A stretch of DNA of 38,936 bases from an uncultured Bacteroidales bacterium (GCA_947367375.1 CANBDZ010000008.1:1-38936), one strand, 5' to 3'; numbered from the stretch's first letter, positions 1 to 9,586 are shown. Translations and numbers: made by a program. The notes: generated from the sequence alone by a model not told the origin.

Positions 1-574
1 GAATGCCTGTGCGTGAGTTGAGTTCCTTTGCGAAGAAATATGCAAGAGCAGACATCTCCATCACGTCAGCCTGAGTAACTGATTTCCATGAGCCCTGTAC
101 GTCTTCCTTGTGGCCGTCGAAGGAAGGGGAGTTAGGCACTCCGAAGTACCTGATCTGGTCGTTGGTGTAGGATGCGATCTCCTTTGCGAACATGTCAGTG
201 ACTCTTCTGACAGGGAGTTCCATGTTGGACTGGCCGGAGCACAGGAAGAGGTCTCCCACGAGGATGTCTTTGATTTCCTTGTCTGCAATCTTCAGTGTGT
301 AGGGGCCGCCGGCGGGGGCTTGCGGCAGCTCCAGCTGCCACCTGCCGTCGCAGCCGGCCTGCACCGGATAGCATTGGTTCTGCCAGCACACTCCGAAGCT
401 CTCCTCAGGATCCGCCCAACCCCAGACAGTAAAATCCTGTCCCTGCTGGATAAGCATGCCGTCACTGATAACCGCCGGCAGCCTCACCTCAGCCTTCGCC
501 TGGGTTGCCACTGTCAGTCCGAAACTGCATAAAATTGCAAGAACTGTAATCCTGATTGCTGTTCGTGTATTCAT
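1..574 (-). CDS. Partial CDS (N-terminal part): sialate O-acetylesterase / SASA-domain carbohydrate esterase, secreted
   Basis: Manual reverse translation from ATG at 574 gives MNTRTAIRITVLAILCSFGLTVATQAKAEVRLPAVISDGMLIQQGQDFTVWGWADPEE...LFLCSGQSNMELPVRRV..., open to the window edge. Signal peptide and the SASA-family SGQSNME nucleophile motif. Not in the supplied ORF track because it has no stop inside the window. Confidence 0.85.
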   Translation of the reverse strand, partial: MNTRTAIRITVLAILCSFGLTVATQAKAEVRLPAVISDGMLIQQGQDFTVWGWADPEESFGVCWQNQCYPVQAGCDGRWQLELPQAPAGGPYTLKIADKEIKDILVGDLFLCSGQSNMELPVRRVTDMFAKEIASYTNDQIRYFGVPNSPSFDGHKEDVQGSWKSVTQADVMEMSALAYFFAKELNSRTGI

Positions 575-673
575 ACTTCTGGAGTTTTCGTTTGCTGGTT
601 GTTTTTTAATCCTCGGACTGCCTGCCATCATTCCCTGTCATATCGAGCGACTGAATTGCCTGCTGCCTTTCTA

Positions 674-709
674 TGTCATATCGAGCGACCGAAGGGAGTC
701 GAGATATCT
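674..709. repeat. 36-bp intergenic palindromic repeat, copy 1 (tgtcatatcgagcgaccgaagggagtcgagatatct); a partial copy lies at about 637-655
   Basis: 33 of 36 positions identical to 23486-23521; the ends can pair (ATATC/GATAT). Confidence 0.75.
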
Positions 710-882
710 GTATCACAAAGTTAGTCAATAACTCCCTCAAACCATCCTCAGATTAGTACATTGTATTGTCAAATTTGTTCGAACGGTATCAGATAAAAAA
801 CTAATCCTATCATTTTTGTAACATATCCCCCTCAGCCGCCTCCTGCAGTCTCACAACGGTGCGCACTAACCATCCTTATGAG

Positions 883-1018
883 CCCCAGCCGCGACTTTCT
901 GGGGTGTTAGCACTCACGGGGGTATTTTGGACCGACCCCCGTGAGTGCCAACCTTGCTCAGATGTGCTTCTGAGGCATTTTGCGTCACACGGGGGTGCCG
1001 GCAAAATACCCCCGTGAG
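883..1018. repeat. Cluster of inverted repeats upstream of transketolase
   Basis: 883-888/899-904 (ccccag/ctgggg); 910-923/935-948 (14-bp perfect stem, 11-nt loop); 988-996/1008-1016 (9-bp stem, 11-nt loop); 913-929 is also the perfect 17-bp reverse complement of 1002-1018. Confidence 0.8.
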
Positions 1019-1126
1019 CATTTCTCTATATGACAGCCTTGCTAATTTTGAGGGTGGCTATCGGATTTGTGGGGGAAAGTTGCTAAATTTGTACGATTTT
1101 CTGGGAAATTAATCATTCAATATCAT

Positions 1127-3142
1127 ATGAGCAACAAAACTATGAACCTTGCTGCGGATAATATCCGTATCCTTGCAGCTTCTATGGTCGAGAAGGCCAA
1201 GTCTGGTCATCCGGGCGGTGCTATGGGTGGCGCTGATTTCATGAACGTTCTCTATTCGGAGTACCTTCAGTATGATCCTGAGAACCCTAAGTGGGAGGGA
1301 AGAGACAGATTCTTCCTTGATCCAGGTCATATGTCTCCAATGCTCTACTCTCAGCTTGCATTGGCAGGCAAGTTCACTATTGACGAGCTTAAGCAGTTCC
1401 GTCAGTGGGGATCACCTACTCCAGGTCACCCGGAGGTGGATTTCCTTCGCGGTATCGAGAACACATCAGGCCCTCTCGGACAGGGACATGTGTTTGCGTT
1501 AGGTGCTGCAATTGCTGCAAAGTTCCTTGCTGCCCGCACAGGTAACCCTACATTCTCTAAGGAGACTATCTACGCATACATCTCTGACGGTGGAGTGCAG
1601 GAGGAGATTTCTCAGGGAGCAGGCCGTGTAGCAGGTCACCTCGGACTCGACAACCTCATCATGTTCTTTGACTCAAACGACATCCAGCTCTCTACAGAGT
1701 GCGCTGAGGTGATCTCAGAGAACACAGAGATGAAGTACAAGGCTTGGGGCTGGCATGTGATCACTATCGACGGAAACGACTGCGACCAGATCCGCAAGGC
1801 TCTCGACGAAGCTAAGGCTGTTGAAGGCAAGCCTACCCTCATCATCGGTAAGTGTGTGATGGGTAAGGGTGCACGCCAGGCTGACGGTTCAAGCTACGAG
1901 CGTAACTGCAAGACTCACGGAGCACCTCTCGGCGGAGATGCATACAGAAATACAATCATCAACCTCGGCGGTAATCCAGACGATCCGTTCGTGATCTTTG
2001 ACGAGGTGAAGGAGCTTTATGCAAAGCGTGAGGCTGAGCTTAAGGCAATTGCTGCAGAGCGTCATGCTGAAGAGGCTGCTTGGGCAGCTGCAAATCCAGA
2101 GATGGCTGCGGCACAGGCTGAGTGGTTCAGCGGAAATGCTCCTAAGATCGACTGGAGCAAGGTGCAGCAGAAGCCGGGCGATGCAACAAGAAATGCATCT
2201 GCAGTGGTTCTCGGACAGCTTGCACAGCAGGTTCCTAACATGATCTGCTCATCAGCAGACCTTTCAAACTCAGACAAGACTGACGGCTTCCTCAAGCAGA
2301 CAAAGGCTATCGTAAACGGAGACTTCAGCGGAGCCTTCTTCCAGGCAGGTGTTGCAGAGCTCACAATGGCTTGCTGCTGCCTCGGTATGGCACTTCACGG
2401 TGGTGTACTCGCAGCTTGCGGAACATTCTTCGTATTCTCAGACTACATGAAGCCAGCGGTCCGTATGGCAGCTCTTATGGAGCTTCCAGTGAAGTTCATC
2501 TGGTCACACGACGCATTCCGCGTGGGAGAGGACGGTCCTACTCACGAGCCAGTTGAGCAGGAGGCACAGATCCGCCTTATGGAGAAACTCAAGAACCACA
2601 GCGGCAAGAACTCAGTTCTCGTACTCCGTCCGGCTGACGTAGATGAGACTACAGAGTGCTGGAAGATGGCAATGGAGAACATGGACACACCTTCAGCCCT
2701 CATCCTTTCACGCCAGAACATCGAGCAGCTTCCTGCAGGAACTGACTACACTCAGGCAGAGAAGGGTGCTTACATCGTAGCAGGCTCAGATGAGAACCCA
2801 GACGTGATCCTCGTAGCTTCAGGTTCTGAGGTTTCAACACTCGTTGCAGGTGCAGCGCTTCTCCGCGAGGACGGTCTTAAGGTACGCGTCGTAAGCTGCC
2901 CTTCAGAGGGACTCTTCAGAAACCAGCCTAAGGAGTACCAGGAGTCAGTGCTTCCAAACGGAGCAAAGATCTTCGGTCTCACAGCAGGTCTTCCAGTAAA
3001 CCTCCTCGGCCTCGTAGGAGCAAACGGTAAGGTCTTCGGCCTTGAAAGCTTCGGATTCTCAGCACCTTACAAGGTTCTCGACGAGAAGCTCGGCTTCACA
3101 GCCCAGAACGTTTACAACCAGGTAAAGGAAATGTTCAACTAG
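1127..3142 (+). CDS. tkt: Transketolase
   Basis: MSNKTMNLAADNIRILAASMVEKAKSGHPGGAMGGADFMNVLYSEYL..., GPLGQGHVFALGAAIA, SDGGVQEEISQGAG. The ORF is annotated from 1067, but similarity to transketolases starts near ATG 1127 (or 1142). Confidence 0.95.
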   Translation: MSNKTMNLAADNIRILAASMVEKAKSGHPGGAMGGADFMNVLYSEYLQYDPENPKWEGRDRFFLDPGHMSPMLYSQLALAGKFTIDELKQFRQWGSPTPGHPEVDFLRGIENTSGPLGQGHVFALGAAIAAKFLAARTGNPTFSKETIYAYISDGGVQEEISQGAGRVAGHLGLDNLIMFFDSNDIQLSTECAEVISENTEMKYKAWGWHVITIDGNDCDQIRKALDEAKAVEGKPTLIIGKCVMGKGARQADGSSYERNCKTHGAPLGGDAYRNTIINLGGNPDDPFVIFDEVKELYAKREAELKAIAAERHAEEAAWAAANPEMAAAQAEWFSGNAPKIDWSKVQQKPGDATRNASAVVLGQLAQQVPNMICSSADLSNSDKTDGFLKQTKAIVNGDFSGAFFQAGVAELTMACCCLGMALHGGVLAACGTFFVFSDYMKPAVRMAALMELPVKFIWSHDAFRVGEDGPTHEPVEQEAQIRLMEKLKNHSGKNSVLVLRPADVDETTECWKMAMENMDTPSALILSRQNIEQLPAGTDYTQAEKGAYIVAGSDENPDVILVASGSEVSTLVAGAALLREDGLKVRVVSCPSEGLFRNQPKEYQESVLPNGAKIFGLTAGLPVNLLGLVGANGKVFGLESFGFSAPYKVLDEKLGFTAQNVYNQVKEMFN

Positions 3143-3163
3143 GACATAGGAATATATGAACGC

Positions 3164-3200
3164 AGAATAGGGTGACCAGACGGTCACCCTATTCTTTAAT
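3164..3200. terminator. Intrinsic, probably bidirectional terminator between tkt and the convergent GH51 gene
   Basis: Perfect 14-bp stem agaatagggtgacc/ggtcaccctattct (3164-3177/3182-3195), 4-nt loop agac, T-rich flank. Confidence 0.85.
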
Positions 3201-3204
3201 ATCG

Positions 3205-3231
3205 GGATGCCCGGTCGGAGCCGGGCATGAC
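3205..3231. repeat. REP-like palindrome gatgcccggtcggagccgggcatgac
   Basis: atgcccgg/ccgggcat stem plus trailing ATGAC, same plan as 9499-9523 and 23350-23374. Confidence 0.65.
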
Positions 3232-3237
3232 GGTGTG

Positions 3238-5187
3238 TTAGAATGCTATTCTGTAGATGTTGAACGAGTATGGCTCGAGCTGGAGGTTAAGGGTTTTGCC
3301 TGAGGCCGGGAGTTCTTTTGTTTTTGGAGAGATGATCTCGTTGCCGAAGGTGTTTACTGTACTCAAACTGCTGTTCTGCAGGTAGATATGTCTGCAAGAT
3401 GTCATATACTGCTTCTTTTTCAGGCCGTCAAGGGCGATCTCTACAGTCTTTGCAGAGTCTGACGAGTTCACGATTTTGATGACGAGTTCACCGCTCTCAG
3501 AATCGATTACTGCTGAGGCATAGAGGTTCTCCTGGCCGATGAGGGTCTTGCCGTCCATTGTGATGTCGAGTACTTCTGTGCCGGAGTTGTTGCCGTACAT
3601 CTGCTGCACATAGTAGTTTGCTGTCCTCAGGACCTCGAGGTTGTTGAACCAGATGAGGTCCGGGCTCCACTGCCATGCTTCCGCGTGAGCGAAGAGGGGA
3701 GCGTAGGTTGCAAGACGGACTATGTCGGCATTTCTTTCGAGACCTGTCATGAAGGCAGCTTCAGAAAGGGCTGCGAGGAATGAGTTTTCTCTGTCTGTGC
3801 TGTAGTCGTGGCTTGCGAACTCTCCTGCAAACACCTTCGGACCCTTTCTGTCGTAAGAGTCGTATCTGTCGGCGTTCTTCCAGAACCAGTCCGGCTCCTG
3901 ATAGTAGTGTTCGTCCACCAGGTCTGCTCCAAGTCGTGCCATTTCTGGCCAGAGGTATTTGAAATGCTCGTCTTCCGGGTATGGGCCTGAACTTCCGATC
4001 AGGAGGATCTCAGGATGCACCTTTCTGATCTCTTTCATAAACACTTCAAGGCGCTCGACATAGCCTGGACCCCACTGCTCGTTGCCGATTGCGAGGTATT
4101 TCATTCCGAAAGGCTCCGGATGGCCCATTTCTGCTCGTACCTTGCCCCAAGGAGTCTCAGGACTTCCGTTTGCGAATTCGATGAGGTCAATCGCGTCCTG
4201 GATGTACGGTCCAAGCTCATCCACAGGCACAACCTCGGTGCTCTCAAACTGGCAGGCCATTCCGCAGCTGATTACTGGAAGCGGGGTCGCTCCGAGGTCC
4301 TCTGCAAGGAGGAACATCTCATAGAAACCCATTCCGGTGCTCTGGAAATAGTCCGGAGCAGCCCTATGCTTGAAGACATGGTTCCATCTGTTCTCATTGA
4401 GCGGACGGTTTTCCACCGGGCCCACACTCTTCTTCCATTCGTATCTGGTGTCCAAGCTGTTACCTTCGATGATGCAGCCGCCCGGGAATCTGAAGAATCC
4501 AGGGTTCAGGTCATACAGAGCCTGAACGAGGTCCTTCCTGAGGCCGTTTTCCCTGCCTTTCCAGGTGTCCACAGGGAAAAGGGATATATGGTCAATCTCC
4601 ACAGTACCCTTGCTCTCAAGCAGGATTCTGAGCTTGCTGTGGGCATCTGTGAACGGAGAAGTCATATTTACGGTGATCTTGTGCCAGCCCTTGCCCTGCA
4701 CGTCCATATATACACCATAATCTCCGTTATATCCATTCGAAGCCACGAGCTCTGCCTTCAGCGTCATCGGCCTGTCCTCGTCGGTCCTTACGTACGCCGA
4801 AAGGCGGTACTCCTTGCCCTCCTTGAGGCCGATGCCCCTATATCCCTCATTGTCGATTCCGGCCCTGAGTCTTCTTCCGTCGTTGGTTATGCACACATAA
4901 TGCGGGTTCCTGTCGAAGCATGGGTCCTCATCCTCGATGCTGACCAGGCCGAACGGTGTCCAACCTACAAGGCTGTTCGGGAACTCGAACGAGCGGTTCT
5001 TCACGAGCTCCGCGTAGAGTCCGCCGTCGGCTCCGAAGTTGATGTCCTCGAAGAATATACCGTACATTTCAGGGGATATGGCTTTGCCTGTTCCCTTCAT
5101 GTCCACGTTGAGGTGGTGTACCGGTGCCTGCGCAGCTGCACAAAGGCAGACTGCTGACAGTGTCAGAGTGAGCAATGACTTTTTCAT
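3238..5187 (-). CDS. Alpha-L-arabinofuranosidase (GH51-like) with N-terminal carbohydrate-binding-like domain, secreted
   Basis: Signal peptide MKKSLLTLTLSAVCLCAAAQA; MYGIFFEDINFGADGGLYAELVKNRSFE, FRFPGGCIIEG, YLAIGNEQWGPGYVERLEVF, all characteristic of GH51. Confidence 0.92.
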   Translation of the reverse strand: MKKSLLTLTLSAVCLCAAAQAPVHHLNVDMKGTGKAISPEMYGIFFEDINFGADGGLYAELVKNRSFEFPNSLVGWTPFGLVSIEDEDPCFDRNPHYVCITNDGRRLRAGIDNEGYRGIGLKEGKEYRLSAYVRTDEDRPMTLKAELVASNGYNGDYGVYMDVQGKGWHKITVNMTSPFTDAHSKLRILLESKGTVEIDHISLFPVDTWKGRENGLRKDLVQALYDLNPGFFRFPGGCIIEGNSLDTRYEWKKSVGPVENRPLNENRWNHVFKHRAAPDYFQSTGMGFYEMFLLAEDLGATPLPVISCGMACQFESTEVVPVDELGPYIQDAIDLIEFANGSPETPWGKVRAEMGHPEPFGMKYLAIGNEQWGPGYVERLEVFMKEIRKVHPEILLIGSSGPYPEDEHFKYLWPEMARLGADLVDEHYYQEPDWFWKNADRYDSYDRKGPKVFAGEFASHDYSTDRENSFLAALSEAAFMTGLERNADIVRLATYAPLFAHAEAWQWSPDLIWFNNLEVLRTANYYVQQMYGNNSGTEVLDITMDGKTLIGQENLYASAVIDSESGELVIKIVNSSDSAKTVEIALDGLKKKQYMTSCRHIYLQNSSLSTVNTFGNEIISPKTKELPASGKTLNLQLEPYSFNIYRIAF

Positions 5188-5191
5188 ATGA

Positions 5192-8100
5192 TTATTCGAA
5201 TATTTTCTTCAATGTTTCCTCGTCCTTGCAGTCCATATACTTGGCTACAAACTCTTTAGGTGTCATTCCGAAGTAGTCGTGGAATGAGTTTGAGAAGTAC
5301 GAGTGTGTAGAGAAGCCGACCTTGTAGGCGACCTCCGAGATGTTTACCTTGTTGTTCAGGAGAAGGAAGGCAGCCTGTTTGAGCCTTATCGACTTGATGA
5401 GGTTGCTTGGTGAGATGTTCATAAGTTCCTTCAGCTTGCGGTTCAGGTGGACGCGGCTCATTCCGACCTCGTGGCTCAGCGTCTCGACGCTGAATTCGGT
5501 GTTCTCCATGTTCGCACGGATGGTCTTTATGACCTTGTCTATCAGCTGGTTGCCTGAATCGACCATCTGTGTCTCAGTGTAGCCATAGTCTATCTCCTTG
5601 CTGAACTTGTTCCTTATCGTGTCGCGTGTCGAGATGGCAGCCGCGATGGCGCTCTTAAGCATATCCAACGAGATAGGCTTGGTGAAGAATCTGTCTGCAC
5701 CGCTCTCTATAGACCTCTGCTGGCTCTGTTCGTCTGATGATGAGGTCAGGAGGATTACCGGGATGTGGTTGGTACCAGGATTCTTCTTGATCTTTTCGCA
5801 AAGTTCCGCTCCGTCCATTCCTTCCATAACGAGGTCTGTGATCACGGCGTCAGGGATGGTGGTCGATATCTTGGCCCATGCCTCCTTACCGTTCGCAGCT
5901 ACCTCTATATTATATATAGTCTGAAGTTCGTGCTTCAGATAAGCCCTCATCTCGCTGTCGTCGTCTACAAGCACGATCCTTCGCTTCGCTCTACCGTGCT
6001 TCTGCGCCTCCTCTTCCTTCACATTGCCGGTGAAAGTCACATCCTCTCTGCTCGAAGAATGTTCCTCCAGCTTAGAGAGAGTCTTGGTGTAGAGGTCCTT
6101 ATGGTTTGTAGGCTGTGTAAGCTCTTCCGCACTCAAGTGGCTGCTTCCCACAGGGATTCTGATACGGAATGACACACCCTCGTCGGTGTTGTAGGCACTG
6201 ATCTCACCGTGGTGAAGTTCTACAAGCATCTTGGCGAGGTTCAGACCTACTCCGGAGCCTACTTTTGCGTCTGCAATGTCCGCCTGGTAGAATCTGTCAA
6301 ACAGTTTGTCCAGATGCCTCTCCTCGATAGGGTTTCCGGTGTTGAATATGGTGAATTCCACGTACTCGGCTACATTTCCTGCAAGCACTCCGTTGTTCTG
6401 TTTAGGCGAGCTGACACTGATGGTGATCTCGCCTGCGTCAGGAGTGTACTTGAACGCATTTGAGAGGATATTGAATATGATCTTGTCGAAGTTGCCCTGG
6501 TCAATCCAGAGGTTAGTTATCTCGTTCTCCGGATGGATAGTGAAGCGGATATCTCTGCTTATTGCCAGATTATCAAAGGATTGCATGATGTCCTTGATGA
6601 AATATACGACATCTGTCTCAAGGAAATGCAACTGCATCTGTCCGTTGTCCACCTTGCGCATGTCCAGAAGCTGGTTTACAAGACGCAGCACTCGCAGACT
6701 GTTGCGGTACATGAGGTTGTACAGGTCCTTCTGCTTCGGATCGGTCTCCGCCTCACGCAGCTTTTTAAGCGGCGTCATCACGAGCGTCAGCGGTGTGCGG
6801 ATCTCGTGTGATATATTCGTGAACATATCCAACCTGAACTCCTTCAGCTCCGACTCGCGCTGCTTCTCCTTCAGCGCCTGCTTTCTTTTGATATATTTCC
6901 TTACGGCCGAGCTTATATATATAATTATAAGTATATATATGATCCACGCCCAAAGGGAGCTGTACCAAGGCGGGAGGATGCGGATGCCTATCTCCTTGTA
7001 GGAATATTCCTCCGGCTCGCCGTCGAAGAAGGCCATCGCCTTCATTGTGTACCTTCCTGACGGAAGGTTGGTATAAGTGATTGTCCTTGAATTGGATATG
7101 GATCTGTTCCACTCCTTTTCAAAGCCTTCCATCATGTAGGAATATGTGATCTTCTTCGGGTTGGTGTACTCGAGGACCGCAAATTCAAGGGAGAATATGT
7201 TGGAGTTGTATGGGAGGGTGATCTGGGTGGCCTGGGTTATATGCTTGTCCAGGATGTTGGCGTCGCCCAGTGACGGATCGTAGTCAACAGGACGGTTCAT
7301 CACTGTAAGGTTGGACAGGTGAAGAGGCGGAACCGGGTGACTGCGCTGGTCCACGATGTGAGGGAAGAATGATGTGAGGCCCTTGATTCCTCCGAACCAG
7401 AGCTTTCCGTTTCTGTCCTTCATCGAGGCGTTTGCGTGGAATTCGTTTTCCTGAAGTCCGTCGTAGTGGTAGTAGTTCTTGAATTCCCCAGTCTTGATCT
7501 GGAGTCTTGAGAGTCCGTTAAGTGTTGATATCCAAAGGTTTCCTTCGTCTGCCTGGAGGATGTTGGTGATGACGTTGCTCGGAAGTCCGTCAGATGTGGT
7601 GTAGGTCTTTGTGGTTTTCTCGGACTTGTCAAAACGTACAAGGCCTTCTCCAGTTCCTATCCAAAGTTTGCCTTCGCTGTCTTCGCAGAAGGAATATACG
7701 CGTGTCGTGAGGTCTTCGTTTGTGTCGTAATGGATGATCTTTCCTGTTCTTTTGTCATATGACATAGGACCATTGTATGTGCCGATCCAAAGGATGCCGG
7801 CCTTGTCCATATGCATTGTGCTGACCCATTTGTTGTCGTTGTCGTTCCAGATCCTCACAACATTCTGGGCTGCAGCATCGATTGCTGAGATGCCGTTTCC
7901 GTGGGTTCCGGCGTACATTATGTCCTCTTCCTTGGAGTACTCCAGACTTATTATCTTTTCAGTTTCAATGCTTTGCTGATCTTTGAAAGGTCTGATTCCT
8001 TCGTCTTTGGTGTATGTCAGCACGCCGTCAAGATAGGTCGCAATCCACAGTCTGCCTCTCTTGTCAAGGGCGAGTGACATGATGGAGTTGTTGGTCAGAC

Positions 8101-9328
8101 CGGAGTTTCTGCTGGAGAAATGGGTGATGTTCCTGTTTCCTTCTACCTTATATATACCGCCTCCGTCTGTTCCGACCCAGATGGTATCGGTCGCGTCGTC
8201 CCTTATAATGGATGTGACGCAGGAACTGTAGTCTGCGTTACTTCCTGCCGGGCTGAGGTGCATATAGTCAAAGCCGTACATTGATTTCGGGATTACCATA
8301 ACGCCGGTCTGGTAGGCTCCGACCCAAACATTTCCCTGGGTGTCTTCTACGAGGTTGTGAACTTTCCACGAAGATGTGTTGTGAGGAATGTTTGCGAAGC
8401 TGATCTCCTTCATCGTCTCGTCTGCAGGGTTGAAGAGTTTGATTCCTTCGTTCTCAAGGCCGGCGAGATAGGTAATTTCCTCTCTCTGAGGAGCTATGCT
8501 GTTCTTCAGGAACGAGATGACGCGGCATTCCCTTGCCGATTTGTCCGCAGCCCTGCGGATCAGGCCGGATTTGGATTCATATATGAATACGCCATTGTTG
8601 AATGAACCTATGAATATGTTGCCCGACCTTTCATCTTCGATGAATGTCCTGAAGATGTCGTTCTTCATATTCTCCATTCCTTTTCCCCATATGTCAGAGA
8701 TGACGCTTCTTGTTTCAGGGTCGTAAAGCAGCAATCCGCCGTCTTCGAAGGCAAACCAGATTCTGTTCTGTGAGTCTGCGAATGCTGTGGTTACAAAATC
8801 TGACGGTATTGCAGTGTTGATGGACTTCTGAAGTTCTGTGTCTGTCTCGTGTGTTACGCTGTCCAGAATGTAAACCCTGTCTCCGGATGTGGTGATGAGG
8901 ATTTTGTTCTGTCCGCTTATGGTGATTTCTGTTATTGAGGAGATGTGCTGGCCTGATTCTGGATAGGTCTCGCCGACTAGCGGAACTGTTGTGAATGTGT
9001 TGTACTCGGAATTGAAGATCTGGAGTCCTGTCGATGTGCCGACCCAGAATACGCCGTGCGAGTCCTCAAAGGTGGTGAGGACCATGTTGCTGGCTATGGC
9101 AGTAGGAAGGCTCCTGTCTGAGCGGAAGGTGGAGAAGTTTATTCCGTCAAATCTGGACAGGCCGTTCTCTGTGGAGATCCACATAAAGCCGTTCTTGTCC
9201 TGATAGATGTAATTGATCTGGCTGTTGGCCAGTCCTGATTCGGATGTATACAGTCTGGCCATCTGTGCATTGACGTTGATGCAGCAGAAGCAGGCCAGCA
9301 TAAGTGCCAGAAGCTTGGTATATTTCAT
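5192..9328 (-). CDS. Hybrid two-component system sensor/regulator (HTCS): beta-propeller sensor, Y_Y_Y domain, TM, HisKA, HATPase, receiver, AraC-type HTH
   Basis: 1378 aa; repeated WIGT/LWIST propeller motifs; FTNISHEIRTPLTLVMTPLKKL; GSGVGLNLAKMLVELHHG; RIVLVDDDSEMRAYL...AVITDLVMEGMDG...TKPIS; C-terminal AraC domain VGMSRVHLNRKLKELMNISPSNLIKSIRLKQAAFLLLNNKVNISEVAYKVGFSTHSYFSNSFHDYFGMTPKEF. Confidence 0.96.
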   Translation of the reverse strand: MKYTKLLALMLACFCCINVNAQMARLYTSESGLANSQINYIYQDKNGFMWISTENGLSRFDGINFSTFRSDRSLPTAIASNMVLTTFEDSHGVFWVGTSTGLQIFNSEYNTFTTVPLVGETYPESGQHISSITEITISGQNKILITTSGDRVYILDSVTHETDTELQKSINTAIPSDFVTTAFADSQNRIWFAFEDGGLLLYDPETRSVISDIWGKGMENMKNDIFRTFIEDERSGNIFIGSFNNGVFIYESKSGLIRRAADKSARECRVISFLKNSIAPQREEITYLAGLENEGIKLFNPADETMKEISFANIPHNTSSWKVHNLVEDTQGNVWVGAYQTGVMVIPKSMYGFDYMHLSPAGSNADYSSCVTSIIRDDATDTIWVGTDGGGIYKVEGNRNITHFSSRNSGLTNNSIMSLALDKRGRLWIATYLDGVLTYTKDEGIRPFKDQQSIETEKIISLEYSKEEDIMYAGTHGNGISAIDAAAQNVVRIWNDNDNKWVSTMHMDKAGILWIGTYNGPMSYDKRTGKIIHYDTNEDLTTRVYSFCEDSEGKLWIGTGEGLVRFDKSEKTTKTYTTSDGLPSNVITNILQADEGNLWISTLNGLSRLQIKTGEFKNYYHYDGLQENEFHANASMKDRNGKLWFGGIKGLTSFFPHIVDQRSHPVPPLHLSNLTVMNRPVDYDPSLGDANILDKHITQATQITLPYNSNIFSLEFAVLEYTNPKKITYSYMMEGFEKEWNRSISNSRTITYTNLPSGRYTMKAMAFFDGEPEEYSYKEIGIRILPPWYSSLWAWIIYILIIIYISSAVRKYIKRKQALKEKQRESELKEFRLDMFTNISHEIRTPLTLVMTPLKKLREAETDPKQKDLYNLMYRNSLRVLRLVNQLLDMRKVDNGQMQLHFLETDVVYFIKDIMQSFDNLAISRDIRFTIHPENEITNLWIDQGNFDKIIFNILSNAFKYTPDAGEITISVSSPKQNNGVLAGNVAEYVEFTIFNTGNPIEERHLDKLFDRFYQADIADAKVGSGVGLNLAKMLVELHHGEISAYNTDEGVSFRIRIPVGSSHLSAEELTQPTNHKDLYTKTLSKLEEHSSSREDVTFTGNVKEEEAQKHGRAKRRIVLVDDDSEMRAYLKHELQTIYNIEVAANGKEAWAKISTTIPDAVITDLVMEGMDGAELCEKIKKNPGTNHIPVILLTSSSDEQSQQRSIESGADRFFTKPISLDMLKSAIAAAISTRDTIRNKFSKEIDYGYTETQMVDSGNQLIDKVIKTIRANMENTEFSVETLSHEVGMSRVHLNRKLKELMNISPSNLIKSIRLKQAAFLLLNNKVNISEVAYKVGFSTHSYFSNSFHDYFGMTPKEFVAKYMDCKDEETLKKIFE

Positions 9329-9498
9329 TTTTATAAGTAGTTCAGTGTTATATTCGTGTGATTAGTTACAAAAATAACATTTATTTCGTGGAAAATTCAG
9401 TGTTTTTGTGATTATATAACATATTTTTAGTTTAATTTTGTGTTTCTGATACATAACCACTAATAACATTCGTCATTGCCGATGTGATGGCAAGCTGA

Positions 9499-9577
9499 GA
9501 TCCCCGGTCGAGCCGGGGATGACATAAGGAACCTGGTCGCGGATGACATAAGGAACCTGGTCGGGGATGACGGGAGG
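9499..9577. repeat. REP-like palindrome (9499-9523) followed by two-and-a-bit 24-bp tandem units up to the GH10 ribosome-binding region
   Basis: gatccccggtcgagccggggatgac, then ggatgacataaggaacctggtcgc at 9517-9540 and a near copy at 9541-9564, with a third partial unit ggatgac at 9565. Confidence 0.8.
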
Positions 9578-9586
9578 ACTGATACT

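Noticed and set aside
110-532. 140-aa plus-strand ORF and the 61-288 / 195-389 minus ORFs
   Set aside because: Shadow frames of the real partial esterase (minus, 1-574), which has a signal peptide and a family motif.
1067-1126. N-terminal extension of transketolase (MWGKVAKFVRFSGKLIIQYH)
   Set aside because: Not part of the conserved transketolase N-terminus; overlaps probable leader DNA. ATG 1127 preferred.
4015-5157. 380-aa plus-strand ORF antisense to GH51
   Set aside because: Longest antisense ORF, but it lies fully inside a confidently assigned GH51 gene and its translation shows no recognisable family motif; a codon-bias shadow is the simpler explanation.
6306-7001. 231-aa plus-strand ORF antisense to the HTCS
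   Set aside because: Shadow of HisKA/HATPase coding region; no independent motif.
9405-9440. Possible GH10 promoter TTTG-N24-TAATTTTG
   Set aside because: The -7-like box matches but the spacer is longer than the usual 19-21 nt; not strong enough to list as a feature.
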